Shown one piece after another: positions 32,884 to 41,814 of a DNA stretch of 64,000 bases. The stretch covers positions 2,590,001 through 2,654,000 of the forward strand of contig NZ_OY762614.1 in NCBI RefSeq assembly GCF_963666145.1. Reading direction: 5' to 3'. Under the pieces are notes generated by a model. It saw only the letters and a program-made list of their open reading frames with translations, made no database searches and was not told the DNA's origin. A program made the translations under genes and the position numbers. Position 1 is the stretch's first letter. Each line of letters starts with the position of its first letter. This DNA comes from an uncultured Desulfobacter sp. (GTDB lineage Bacteria > Desulfobacterota > Desulfobacteria > Desulfobacterales > Desulfobacteraceae).

Positions 32884-33008
32884 GTGATTGGACGAAAAGT
32901 TGCCCAGATGCAAGGCGCATAGAAATTTGAAACCGGAGCAACCTTATGGTTGTGAGACTTTCAAATTTTTATGCAACGCCGCAGGTGGGTGGCTTTTCGT
33001 TCAATCAC
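32884..33008. repeat. 125-bp palindromic intergenic repeat
   Basis: The left arm begins GTGATTGGACGAAAAG and the right arm ends CTTTTCGTTCAATCAC. The arms continue inward with few mismatches through TGCCCA/TGGGTGG, a GGCG-like block and AAATTTGAAA/TTTCAAATTT, to a centre near CAACCTTATGGTTG. The whole element can fold into one long hairpin. It lies between ftsH and folP. It looks like a multicopy palindromic element of the kind I recall from Desulfobacterales genomes, but only one copy is in this window. Confidence 0.7.
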
Positions 33009-33024
33009 TGATTAGGAAATTGTA

Positions 33025-33897
33025 TTGAGCACCACAACATATACACTTGAATTCGGCCGTTTCAAACTGGATCTGGGTCCAAGGGCCTGTATCATGGGAA
33101 TTTTAAACACCACGCCGGATTCCTTTTCAGACGGGGGAAAATATACCAGCCTGGACAAAGCCCTGACCCGGGCCCGGGAAATGGTGGCGGCAGGCGCGCA
33201 TATCCTGGACATCGGCGGAGAATCCTCCAGGCCCTTTGCCGAACCGGTGAGTGAGCAGGAGGAACTTGACCGGACCATTCCCGTGATTGAAGCCATTGCC
33301 GACCGGATTGATATTCCCATCTCCATTGACACGGTCAAAGCAAAGGTAGCCAAAGAAGCCCTGGCCGCGGGTGCCGCCATCATCAACGATATCTCCGCCT
33401 TTGAAAAAGACCCGGCCATGGTGGATGTGGCTGTACAAACCGGTGCACCTGCCGTTCTGATGCACATGAAAGGCACACCGGAAACCATGCAGGTAAACCC
33501 GAGCTATGATGATCTCATGGGTGAAATTATCACCTATCTGCAGAAACGGATTAATTTTGTCGTTGAAAAAGGAATGGCGCCCCAAAATATTATCCTGGAT
33601 CCGGGCATAGGGTTCGGCAAAACCGTTGCCCATAACCTTGTGCTGATCAAAGAACTTCACCAGCTCACCGCTTTAGGATATCCCGTGCTCATGGGGCCTT
33701 CCAGAAAATCCTTTATCCAGAATGTGCTGGGCAATGTTTCGGGTCAAAAGGCCGGCCCCAGGGATGCAGGCACGGAATACGGAACCCTGGCGGCCTGCGC
33801 AGCATCCCTGATGAACGGCGCACACATCATCCGGGTCCATGATGTTGAAGCGGTGTGCGCCTTCTCACACATCATTGACGCCATCAGGAATGCGTAA
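33025..33897 (+). CDS. folP: Dihydropteroate synthase
   Basis: 290 residues from a TTG start. Joins p-aminobenzoate to the pterin diphosphate in folate synthesis. Signature motifs are MGILNTTPDSFSDGG (residues about 24-38), the DIGGESSRP box and GPSRKSF near the C-terminus. The palindromic repeat ends 16 bases before its start. Its last codons overlap the start of the next gene. Confidence 0.96.
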   Translation: MSTTTYTLEFGRFKLDLGPRACIMGILNTTPDSFSDGGKYTSLDKALTRAREMVAAGAHILDIGGESSRPFAEPVSEQEELDRTIPVIEAIADRIDIPISIDTVKAKVAKEALAAGAAIINDISAFEKDPAMVDVAVQTGAPAVLMHMKGTPETMQVNPSYDDLMGEIITYLQKRINFVVEKGMAPQNIILDPGIGFGKTVAHNLVLIKELHQLTALGYPVLMGPSRKSFIQNVLGNVSGQKAGPRDAGTEYGTLAACAASLMNGAHIIRVHDVEAVCAFSHIIDAIRNA

Positions 33898-34852
33898 GCA
33901 CCGACGGATATCTTCACTTTTCCGCCTGGCCGTCCCCATGGCAGTGGCGGCTGCGGTTTTCACCATTATCATTGTCACCGCCTGCACCCAGGAACCCCGG
34001 GAAACAAACCTGCTTTTGCCCGTGGATTATGCCAATATCCCCGATGATATGGTTCTAACCAATTTTCACACGGAAAAAATTGAAATCAGGATCAAATGCA
34101 GGCCCAGGCACATTGAAAAACTGTCAAAAAAAAATCTTGTTTATCCTGCGGATATCTATACAGACCTGGCCTTTGACCCGGCAGGGGGCACGGATGCCAT
34201 AGAACCGGGCCGTTATCTGCTGCCTGTGGATAAAACCCGGATTTCATTGGGACGATTTGCCTCTATTGTTGACATTACACCATCCTATCTGAACATCCGT
34301 CTGGAAAAAAAAGTAACCCGGGTCTTCAAGGTGACGGTTCCGTCCATCGGAAAACCAGCCAAGGGCTACATGGCGCTCGCCCCGGTGTGTGAACCCGCCA
34401 CCGTGGCGTTGACCGGCGCACAATCGCTGATCAACCAAATTGATCACCTCTCCACCAAGCCCGTGGACCTGACCAATGCCGATGAAAATTTTAAAAAAGA
34501 GGTTCCCCTGGATCTTAGGCAGTCAGAGCTATTCACGCCAGCCCAGTCCTTATTTGTGGTGTCCGTGCGGGTTCAGCCGCGCACCGGGACCCGGACCATT
34601 GAACAGATTCCCATAGAGATTCGGAACCGGACTGGAGAAAAAATCAGCATTGAACCGCCGACCATTACCGTTGAACTTAAAGGCCCCCAGAAAAAACTGA
34701 ATAACACCACCCTGACAAACAAAATTTATGCGTTCATGGATCTTGATGGGCTTAAACCCGGGGTATATGCCCGGCACGCCTATATTGATATCCCCGTGGA
34801 ACTGGTCATGACCAATGCATCCCCCCGGGTATTTACCGTTAAAATTGAATAG
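33890..34852 (+). CDS. YbbR-domain (CdaR-like) membrane-anchored protein
   Basis: 320 residues from the ATG at 33890, which overlaps the folP stop. An N-terminal membrane anchor (LAVPMAVAAAVFTIIIVTAC) is followed by YbbR-type beta-rich repeats (IEIRIKC, then VFKVTVPSIGKP). The VTAC end of the anchor could also be a lipobox. YbbR proteins usually regulate the diadenylate cyclase CdaA, encoded just upstream, but here folP directly precedes and no cyclase gene is present. It is followed by coaX. Confidence 0.75.
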   Translation: MRKHRRISSLFRLAVPMAVAAAVFTIIIVTACTQEPRETNLLLPVDYANIPDDMVLTNFHTEKIEIRIKCRPRHIEKLSKKNLVYPADIYTDLAFDPAGGTDAIEPGRYLLPVDKTRISLGRFASIVDITPSYLNIRLEKKVTRVFKVTVPSIGKPAKGYMALAPVCEPATVALTGAQSLINQIDHLSTKPVDLTNADENFKKEVPLDLRQSELFTPAQSLFVVSVRVQPRTGTRTIEQIPIEIRNRTGEKISIEPPTITVELKGPQKKLNNTTLTNKIYAFMDLDGLKPGVYARHAYIDIPVELVMTNASPRVFTVKIE

Positions 34853-34884
34853 ACCCCAACACTGGGGAGTCCAAAGGAGAAAAC

Positions 34885-35652
34885 ATGCTGCTGGTAATTG
34901 ATGTGGGCAATACAAATACGGTGATCGGCGTCTATGAAGACGAAGAGTTAAAGCAGGACTGGCGTATCAGAACCATCAGAGAGACCACGGCGGATGAATT
35001 CAATATCCTGGCCCGGGCGCTGTTTGCCGACAAACGCATCCAGCTCACCGACATCAAAAAAGTCGTCATATCCTCCGTGGTTCCGTCGTCCGTAAGGATT
35101 TTAAACGCCTTTTGCGAATGTTATCTGGGTATTACGCCATTGTGGATCAATGCGGCGTCCGTAAAAGGGCTGATGCCCATTCTCTATACCAATCCCAACG
35201 AGGTGGGCGCAGACCGCATTGTCAATGCCGTGGCCGCCTATGAAAAATATAAAAAGGCACTGATTGTCATTGATTTCGGGACCGCCACCACCTTTGACGC
35301 CATCTCGGAAAAAGGCGAATATTTAGGCGGTGCCATATGCCCCGGCGTGATGATCTCATCCGAAGCCCTGTTCCATAGAGCCTCACGCCTGCCCCGGGTG
35401 GAAATGCTCAAAGCCCCGGAAAAGGTAATCGGTGATGACACCATTGAAAGCATCAAGTCCGGAATTATTTTCGGCAATGCAGCCATGGTGGACGGCATGG
35501 TGGAGCGGATGAAACAGGAAATGAATGCCACGCCCATGATCATTGCCACAGGCGGACTTTCACCGCTCATCGCCGAAGTGTCCAATGCCATCGAATGCGT
35601 GGATCTGGCCCTGACCCTGGATGGCCTTAAAATCATCGGCCGGACGTTGTAA
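34885..35652 (+). CDS. coaX: Type III pantothenate kinase
   Basis: 255 residues. First step of coenzyme A synthesis; the CoaX type needs a monovalent cation and is not inhibited by CoA. Motifs are the N-terminal phosphate loop LVIDVGNTNTVIG, the GADRI substrate motif, IDFGTATTFD and GGAICPG. Strong ribosome binding site (AAAGGAG). Confidence 0.96.
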   Translation: MLLVIDVGNTNTVIGVYEDEELKQDWRIRTIRETTADEFNILARALFADKRIQLTDIKKVVISSVVPSSVRILNAFCECYLGITPLWINAASVKGLMPILYTNPNEVGADRIVNAVAAYEKYKKALIVIDFGTATTFDAISEKGEYLGGAICPGVMISSEALFHRASRLPRVEMLKAPEKVIGDDTIESIKSGIIFGNAAMVDGMVERMKQEMNATPMIIATGGLSPLIAEVSNAIECVDLALTLDGLKIIGRTL

Positions 35653-35711
35653 CATATCCCGGCCCTTTAATTTTGACGGATATGCTCAAATAAAAGGCAC
35701 TCAATAAAACA

Positions 35712-37211
35712 ATGACAATCAGAAAAACAGTTCTCATACTGTGGATCAGTCTTGTTTATTCTCTGTTTACCCTGGCCGGGGGCGGGTCGTCCCCGGCACA
35801 GGCACAGGAAAAAGCCGAGGGTCACCAGCCTTTGGAACATATTGACACAGATCCCATTGTTTTTGCCATGCAGAATCTTGGGTGCGATATGTGTAACCGG
35901 GCCATGGAACTATTTTATAAAGACGCCTTTTCCAGACTGGGCTATACCTTTGCCTACACCATATACCCGTTGAAACGCTCCCTTGCGGAATCCAATGCCG
36001 GACGCATTGACGGGGAGTGTGCAAGAAGTCAAATGCCTCCGGCGGTACAAAAAAAATATCCCAATCTGATACGGGTAAAGGAACCCATATGGCAAAGCCG
36101 TATCAGTGTTTATTCCATGAGCCCGGAAACCCGGGTGGATGGATGGCAGGACTTAAGAAACTATGAAAACAGCGTTATCGGATTCAGCAAAGGCGAGGTC
36201 TATCTTGACCGAATGGTTCGACAATATCATTCAAACGCCCAAACGTTCTATGGCGCGTTAAATTATGCCCAGGGCCTGCGGATGCTTGTATCCAAAAGAA
36301 TCGATTTGTTTTTAGGGGTCTCAGGCGCCATTGACAACATTCTCAAGCAAGAAGAATTCAGAGATATAGATATCTACAATGCAGGTTCCCTGGCTACCCT
36401 ACCCCTTTACCCCTATCTTAACAAAAAATATGCCCACCTGGCAGAACCCCTGGCATCTGTACTCAGACAGATGAAAAAAGAACATGTAACGGACAAATAT
36501 ATTCTCAAGGCCCAAAAGGAAGTATTGGGTCCGGCTCGCAAAATTACGATCAGTACGGGATTTGAGCCCCCTCAAAAATCGTCTCAAGATCCGGCAGCCT
36601 CTTTTTCTTACAAAATGTCAGACATCGTCACCCGAGCATTTGAACTGGAAAACTACCAGGTCTCCTTTATTTTCCGATCCAGACTCACCGCCTATAATAT
36701 GGCAAAGGACGGACTGGTTGACGGCACTATTCCCTGGAGGAAAACAAAAAACAGAAATAACTATTTCTATTTCAGCAATCCCCTTATTGCCGCTGACATT
36801 GTTTTTTTTCATTTGAAATCAAAAAAATTTGACTGGCAGCAGTTTGACGATCTGGGTAAATACAGGGCTGGGATCGTTGAAGGCATGCACTATGAAGACC
36901 GTTTCGATGCGGCTGTTTTTTCAGGGCGACTTTTGTCACAGGCCTCCGACAATGAAGACGTCAACTTCAAAAAACTGATTTCAGGCCAAATTGATTACAC
37001 GCCGGTTATTTTAGAAAGCGGGTATGAAACCATAAGATCGATCTTTCCCCCAAAGACGGCCGCCCTCTTCACCCACCACGCGAAACCGTTAATGCGACAG
37101 AATTTTTACTTGATTTTATCAAAACAAATAAAAGACAATCAAAAAATAATGGCGGATTTTAACCGGGGGTTGTACCGCATTGAGAAAATGGACGCGAACA
37201 GTATAGAATAA
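35712..37211 (+). CDS. Periplasmic protein with two solute-binding (SBP_bac_3-like) domains
   Basis: 499 residues with a signal peptide (cleavage near AQAQ). Two consecutive domains of about 230 residues each resemble family 3 solute-binding proteins: one from about 48 with LKRSLAESNAGRIDGE, the second from about 278 with FRSRLTAYNMAKDGLVDG, so the same substrate-loop pattern occurs twice. No permease or ATPase gene is adjacent, and there is no membrane or signalling domain. Domain 1 contains a CDMC pair. It is followed by a strong terminator, so it is transcribed alone. Ligand unknown. Confidence 0.7.
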   Translation: MTIRKTVLILWISLVYSLFTLAGGGSSPAQAQEKAEGHQPLEHIDTDPIVFAMQNLGCDMCNRAMELFYKDAFSRLGYTFAYTIYPLKRSLAESNAGRIDGECARSQMPPAVQKKYPNLIRVKEPIWQSRISVYSMSPETRVDGWQDLRNYENSVIGFSKGEVYLDRMVRQYHSNAQTFYGALNYAQGLRMLVSKRIDLFLGVSGAIDNILKQEEFRDIDIYNAGSLATLPLYPYLNKKYAHLAEPLASVLRQMKKEHVTDKYILKAQKEVLGPARKITISTGFEPPQKSSQDPAASFSYKMSDIVTRAFELENYQVSFIFRSRLTAYNMAKDGLVDGTIPWRKTKNRNNYFYFSNPLIAADIVFFHLKSKKFDWQQFDDLGKYRAGIVEGMHYEDRFDAAVFSGRLLSQASDNEDVNFKKLISGQIDYTPVILESGYETIRSIFPPKTAALFTHHAKPLMRQNFYLILSKQIKDNQKIMADFNRGLYRIEKMDANSIE

Positions 37212-37230
37212 ACGGGTGACACCGAGTCTT

Positions 37231-37275
37231 AAATTAACAGGGCCGGCAACTCACCGGCCCTGTTAATTTTATTTT
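37231..37275 (+). terminator. Terminator after the double binding-domain gene
   Basis: AAATTAACAGGGCCGG and CCGGCCCTGTTAATTTT pair almost perfectly around CAACTCA, followed by ATTTTG. Confidence 0.9.
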
Positions 37276-37343
37276 GTTCCTGTCTTAATCGCTGTATCTT
37301 TTCTATCAATGGCGATGGTGATGGCCCCCAAAGCCACTATAAT

Positions 37344-37534
37344 TCATTGATTTTTCCAGAACTCCAGACGCAGGAACAGGGTTCCACCAGTGGCCTCGTT
37401 CACCCCGTCGTTATCCGTAACCGCGTAGGCCTTTCCGCCGGCAGCCACAGCCAGGCCTTCAAATTTTTCAGCTGTCCAGATCCCGGCATCGGCCATTTTG
37501 GGCAGCAGATTCCCAAACCGTCTCTTATTTAGGG
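37344..37534 (-). pseudogene. C-terminal remnant of an esterase-like/phytase-family protein
   Basis: An open minus-strand frame ends with TGA at 37344-37346 and reads EKFEGLAVAAGGKAYAVTDN, then GTLFLRLEFWKNQ. The EGLAV...VTDN pattern is the C-terminal signature of the phytase-like esterase family. It has no start codon, and its upstream part is replaced by the end of pyrE, so the gene has been truncated. Confidence 0.55.
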
Positions 37535-38206
37535 TTAACGGTCTGCACCATAGGTTTCCAGATATGTTTCAATCTTTGCTTTCATTGCGTCATCCAGGAC
37601 AATTTTACCTGCAATCTCACGATTGTGCAAAAAATCAATGATTTCACGAATGGTGACAATGGCGAAAATGGGAATCCCAAGGGTGTCGGCCACCTCTGCC
37701 AGGGCATTTTTATCAGTTTTACCTTTTTCCTGGCGGTTGACGCTGATGATGATGCCGCACACCTGGGGATCGTTACACCCTTTTAAAACTTCCAGGGATT
37801 CCCGGATGGCCTTACCCGATGTAATGACGTCATCCACCAGAATCAGCCGAGTGTCGGAGTTCAGCGGCATGCCCACCACAGCACTTTTGTCGGCATAGGT
37901 TTTGGCTTCCTTGCGGTTGAACACATACCCTTTGTCGATGCCCATGTCAGCCAGGGCACAGGCGGCTGTGATGCACAACGGAATCCCCTTGTAGGCAGGT
38001 CCGTAAATCCCGTGAAAATCTTCTTTAAAATGGGCATTAATGGCTTTTGCATAATAGGTGCCCAGCTTTTGAATCTTTGCGCCGGTATCAAACATGCCGG
38101 TGTTGATAAAATAGGGCGCAATCCGACCGCTTTTCAGCTCAAACTCACCAAACTTCAGGGCATTGCACGCTACCAAAAATTCTATAAATTCTTCTTTATA
38201 ATTCAT
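37535..38206 (-). CDS. pyrE: Orotate phosphoribosyltransferase
   Basis: 223 residues. Converts orotate and PRPP to OMP in pyrimidine synthesis. The PRPP-binding signature LILVDDVITSGKAI is present near residue 122, and YGPAYKGIPL and FNRKEAKTYADKS are the catalytic loop and orotate region. Last gene of the minus-strand set pyrD-pyrK-pyrE; 15 bases separate it from pyrK. Confidence 0.95.
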   Translation of the reverse strand: MNYKEEFIEFLVACNALKFGEFELKSGRIAPYFINTGMFDTGAKIQKLGTYYAKAINAHFKEDFHGIYGPAYKGIPLCITAACALADMGIDKGYVFNRKEAKTYADKSAVVGMPLNSDTRLILVDDVITSGKAIRESLEVLKGCNDPQVCGIIISVNRQEKGKTDKNALAEVADTLGIPIFAIVTIREIIDFLHNREIAGKIVLDDAMKAKIETYLETYGADR

Positions 38207-38221
38207 CTATCTTCCTTCTTT

Positions 38222-39058
38222 TCACTGGCAGCGCCAGGAGGCATATTCGTTCAGCGGCACGGGTTGTCCGGTTTTCAACAATGCCCGGGTATTAAAATCC
38301 GCCATGGTTCTCAACATCTTTGAGCCGAATACCGGCCCGTCTTTGCACACCACGGCATGACCGCATACACAGGCACCGCACACCCCAAACCCGCATCGCA
38401 TGTACCGCTCCAGGGAAACCTGGCAGGGAATGCCGTGGGCTTCACAAATCTCAAACACCTTGGCCATCATGATTTCCGGGCCGCAGGCATAGACCATGTC
38501 AAAACCAGGGGCCGACGCATCCGACAGTTCTTTTATTTTCTGGCTCAGGATATCCGTCACAAATCCTTTATATCCCTTTGAGCCGTCATCGGTACAGATT
38601 TCGGCGTTTGCCGAAAACCGGTCCGGGTAAAGCAGAAAAGACTTGGACCGGGCCCCATGAATCAACTGAATTTCAGGTCCGTCAGCGGCCTGAAACGCCT
38701 CCACAAGGGGGGCAAGGGGTGCCATGCCGCAGCCGCCGGCCACAATGGCAACTCGTTTATGACCCGTGCCCATGTTAAATCCATTGCCAAAGGGTCCACG
38801 GATACCAATTTTATCGCCAGGTTCAAGGGAGACGGCTTTTTTGGAAAAAAGCCCTTTGGCCTCCACCGTAATGCCCAGGCGGTCCGGACTGTGATGGGAG
38901 ATGGTATAGGGTTTTTCATCCACGCCGGGAATCCAGACCATCACAAACTGTCCCGGCTTAAAGTCGATGGACTCATTGAAATAAAGGGTGGCAAACTCGG
39001 GGCTGTGAACTTTTTTTTCCGCTATTTTAACCATGGCGGGCATCAGCTGTGTAATCAT
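38222..39058 (-). CDS. pyrK: Dihydroorotate dehydrogenase electron transfer subunit
   Basis: 278 residues from the ATG at 39058, which overlaps the pyrD stop by 4 bases. FAD- and [2Fe-2S]-containing subunit that passes electrons from PyrD to NAD. An N-terminal ferredoxin-reductase-like beta barrel (FKPGQFVMVWIP) binds FAD, GGCGMAPL lies in the NAD domain, and the cluster cysteines are in RCGFGVCGACVCGHAVVC. Confidence 0.93.
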   Translation of the reverse strand: MITQLMPAMVKIAEKKVHSPEFATLYFNESIDFKPGQFVMVWIPGVDEKPYTISHHSPDRLGITVEAKGLFSKKAVSLEPGDKIGIRGPFGNGFNMGTGHKRVAIVAGGCGMAPLAPLVEAFQAADGPEIQLIHGARSKSFLLYPDRFSANAEICTDDGSKGYKGFVTDILSQKIKELSDASAPGFDMVYACGPEIMMAKVFEICEAHGIPCQVSLERYMRCGFGVCGACVCGHAVVCKDGPVFGSKMLRTMADFNTRALLKTGQPVPLNEYASWRCQ

Positions 39059-39963
39059 AGGGCCTCCCTGTGGGCTGCGCCTCGGATCTCTTCCATGGTT
39101 GTGTCGTGGGTCGCCAGCCATTGATCGATCTCTTTATTTACCTTATCAAACACGGTGATGCCCCGGTAGCGCACAGCCGTGCCGATTCCGACCAGCGTAG
39201 CGCCTGCCATGATAATCTCGATGGCATCTTCCCCAGTACTGATACCGCCCAGGCCAATGATGGGAATGGATACAGCCCGGAAAATATCATACACACAGCG
39301 CACGGCAACGGGCTTGATCATGGGGCCGGAAAGCCCGCCTTTTTTAAAGGCAAGCACAGGCTGCCGGGACTCAATAGCAATAACCATGCCGGGGCCTGCG
39401 GTATTAATGGCACAGATGGCATCGGCACCTGCATCCTCACATGCCTTTGCAATCTCTGCGATATTCGGCGCTGCCGGCGTCAGTTTGGCAATCAGGGGCA
39501 CATCAATCACTTTTTTAACCGCAGCCACAACATTATGGGACGACTTGGCGTTGACCCCGAAAATCATGCCGTGCTGATCTGAATTGGGACAGGAGATATT
39601 CAGTTCAATGAAGTCCGGCCCCTTGGCGGAAACAAACTCGGCCACCCGGACAAATTCATCCACTGACCCGCCGTAGATACTTGCGTTTACGGGGAAATTC
39701 CTGCCCGACAGTTCCTGCCATTCTTCTTCCATATTCAGATAGCCGGGCGAAGGCAGACCCACGGCATTGATCATGCCGTTGCCAAGGTCAATGACCGTTG
39801 GATTCTTATGGCCCTCCCGGGGAGCGGGGCCGATGGACTTCATGGTAGGCAGCCCGCATCCGTTTTCCCAGACCCTTTCTAAAATGGCCTTATTGTTACC
39901 GAGTACACCCGATGCCAGCACCATGGGCGTGTGAAGAATCTTTCCTAAAAAACTGATTTGCAT
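39055..39963 (-). CDS. pyrD: Dihydroorotate dehydrogenase, class 1B catalytic subunit
   Basis: 302 residues from the ATG at 39963 (AAAGGA five bases upstream). FMN barrel that oxidises dihydroorotate. ELNISCPNSDQ carries the substrate-contact region next to the catalytic loop (cysteine as base), and INTAGPG and GLGGISTGEDAIE are the FMN phosphate sites. Pairing with PyrK shows an NAD-dependent type. It starts 9 bases after the nqrF stop, so it is probably in the nqr transcript. Confidence 0.95.
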   Translation of the reverse strand: MQISFLGKILHTPMVLASGVLGNNKAILERVWENGCGLPTMKSIGPAPREGHKNPTVIDLGNGMINAVGLPSPGYLNMEEEWQELSGRNFPVNASIYGGSVDEFVRVAEFVSAKGPDFIELNISCPNSDQHGMIFGVNAKSSHNVVAAVKKVIDVPLIAKLTPAAPNIAEIAKACEDAGADAICAINTAGPGMVIAIESRQPVLAFKKGGLSGPMIKPVAVRCVYDIFRAVSIPIIGLGGISTGEDAIEIIMAGATLVGIGTAVRYRGITVFDKVNKEIDQWLATHDTTMEEIRGAAHREAL

Positions 39964-39972
39964 CAATATCCT

Positions 39973-41184
39973 TTAAAACTTGTCATAAAATATCATATCA
40001 TCTTCCACGCCCATCTCGTAAAGGCTTTGAATCACCGAATCAATCATGGGCGGTGGTCCGCACAGGTAATACTCAATCTCAGCCGGATCTTCGTGGGTAC
40101 TTAAGTATGTATCCACAAGATAGGTGTTGATAAACCCGGTATGCCCGGTCCAGTTGTCTCCCGGGTCGGGGGCGGACAGCGCCACATGGTAGGAGAAATT
40201 AGGATATTTTTCCACAAGTTCTTTAAACTCTTCGTCATAAAACATCTCTTTGATGGATCGGGCCCCGTACCAGAAGGAGATCTTACGGCCGGAATTGATC
40301 CCGTCCAGCTGGTGCAGAATATGGGAGCGCAGGGGAGCCATGCCCGCTCCGCCCCCGATAAAGCACATTTCCCGGCCTGTATCCCTTGCCATAAAATCCC
40401 CGTAAGGGCCTGACACCATGACCCGGTCGCCTGGCTCAAGTCCGAACACATAGGATGACCCAAATCCCGGGGGAATGCCTTCGGTGCCCGGCGGCGGCGT
40501 TGCAATGCGCACGTTGAGCATGAGAATCTTTTTATCATGGGGCGGATTGGCCAGGGAATAGGCCCTGAATCCAGGCTTGATCCCTTTGGACGTCAAATCT
40601 AAAAGATTGTACTTTTTCCATTCGCTGACATACTTGCTGGCTATGTGAAAATTTTTAAAATCAACTTCATATTCGGGCACGTCAATCTGGATGTAGGCTC
40701 CGGCCTTGAAATCAAAGGGTTCAGAAGGACGCAGCACAAGCTCTTTGATAAAGGTGGCCACATTTTGATTGGATACCACTTCGGCTTCGACCTTTTTAAT
40801 GCCGAAGATGGATTCGGGCACCTCAATGGAGAGATCTTCTTTGACCTTAAGCTGGCATGAGAGGCGAATCCCTTCGGCCTTTTCCTTCCGGCTTAAATGC
40901 GACAGCTCCGTGGGCAGCACACTGCCGCCGCCTTCGGTCACCTTGCACCGGCACATCCCGCAGGAGCCGGACCCACCGCAGGCCGAGGGCAGAAAAATAT
41001 CTTCACCCGACAGCGCAGACAACAGCGTAGGATTGCCTGCAACCTTCAACGCTTCGTCGCCCTTGCCGTTGATGGTCACCACATGTTCGCCACTGGTGGT
41101 CACTTTTGCTTCCACAAACAAAAGCACCGCAACCAGAATACCGATAACAACGGTAAACACCACAATGCTAATAATATAAATCAA
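39973..41184 (-). CDS. nqrF: Na(+)-translocating NADH:quinone reductase subunit F
   Basis: 403 residues from a TTG start with GGAGG six bases upstream. NADH-oxidising entry subunit: N-terminal membrane anchor (about 3-24), [2Fe-2S] domain with C69, C75, C78 and C110 (ACGGSGSCGMC), FAD domain (RAYSLANPP) and NAD domain (GGGAGMAPLR). Last of the six nqr genes. Confidence 0.96.
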   Translation of the reverse strand: MIYIISIVVFTVVIGILVAVLLFVEAKVTTSGEHVVTINGKGDEALKVAGNPTLLSALSGEDIFLPSACGGSGSCGMCRCKVTEGGGSVLPTELSHLSRKEKAEGIRLSCQLKVKEDLSIEVPESIFGIKKVEAEVVSNQNVATFIKELVLRPSEPFDFKAGAYIQIDVPEYEVDFKNFHIASKYVSEWKKYNLLDLTSKGIKPGFRAYSLANPPHDKKILMLNVRIATPPPGTEGIPPGFGSSYVFGLEPGDRVMVSGPYGDFMARDTGREMCFIGGGAGMAPLRSHILHQLDGINSGRKISFWYGARSIKEMFYDEEFKELVEKYPNFSYHVALSAPDPGDNWTGHTGFINTYLVDTYLSTHEDPAEIEYYLCGPPPMIDSVIQSLYEMGVEDDMIFYDKF

Positions 41185-41196
41185 AGATATGCCTCC

Positions 41197-41805
41197 TTAT
41201 AATGTAATGCCTGAAAACATCATAAAGGTCATGGCCATAAGTCCGGCAATGATCATGGTAAACCCGAATCCTTGTAAACCGTCAGGCACATCCGAATACC
41301 GGGCCTTTTTCCGGATGGCCGCCATGGTGACAATGGCCAGCATCCAGCCGGTGCCCGACCCTGCCCCAAAGACAATGGACTCAATAAAGGTGTAATTGCG
41401 CTCCACCATGAAAAGACTGGTACCCAAAATGGCGCAGTTTACGGCTATCAAGGGTAAAAACACACCCAGGGTCGCATAAAGATCAGGCGAATACCGGTCA
41501 ATCACCATCTCAACGGCCTGGGTGAGGGCGGCAATCACGGCAATAAAGGTAATGAATTTTAAAAAGCTTAAGTCAAGCCCGGGAAGTCCCAGCCAGGACA
41601 ACGCACCCGGGGCCAGAAATCCATGATAAATCATCCAGTTCACCGGACAAGTAACCGCAAGGACAAAAATGACGGCAAACCCCAATCCTGCCGCCGTATC
41701 CACATTTTTAGACACGGCAATAAAAGAACACATCCCAAGGAAATAGGCCAAAAGGATGTTGCCGATAAAAACGGAATTGATAAACAGACTGAATAAATCA
41801 CCCAT
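41197..41805 (-). CDS. nqrE: Na(+)-translocating NADH:quinone reductase subunit E
   Basis: 202 residues, six membrane helices. One of the paired half-channel subunits; the conserved cysteine-bearing helix (GMCSFIAVSKNVDTA) that takes part in the intramembrane Fe site with NqrD is present. AAGGAG before the ATG. Overall length is as in Vibrio NqrE. Confidence 0.96.
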   Translation of the reverse strand: MGDLFSLFINSVFIGNILLAYFLGMCSFIAVSKNVDTAAGLGFAVIFVLAVTCPVNWMIYHGFLAPGALSWLGLPGLDLSFLKFITFIAVIAALTQAVEMVIDRYSPDLYATLGVFLPLIAVNCAILGTSLFMVERNYTFIESIVFGAGSGTGWMLAIVTMAAIRKKARYSDVPDGLQGFGFTMIIAGLMAMTFMMFSGITL

Positions 41806-41814
41806 GACAGCTCC

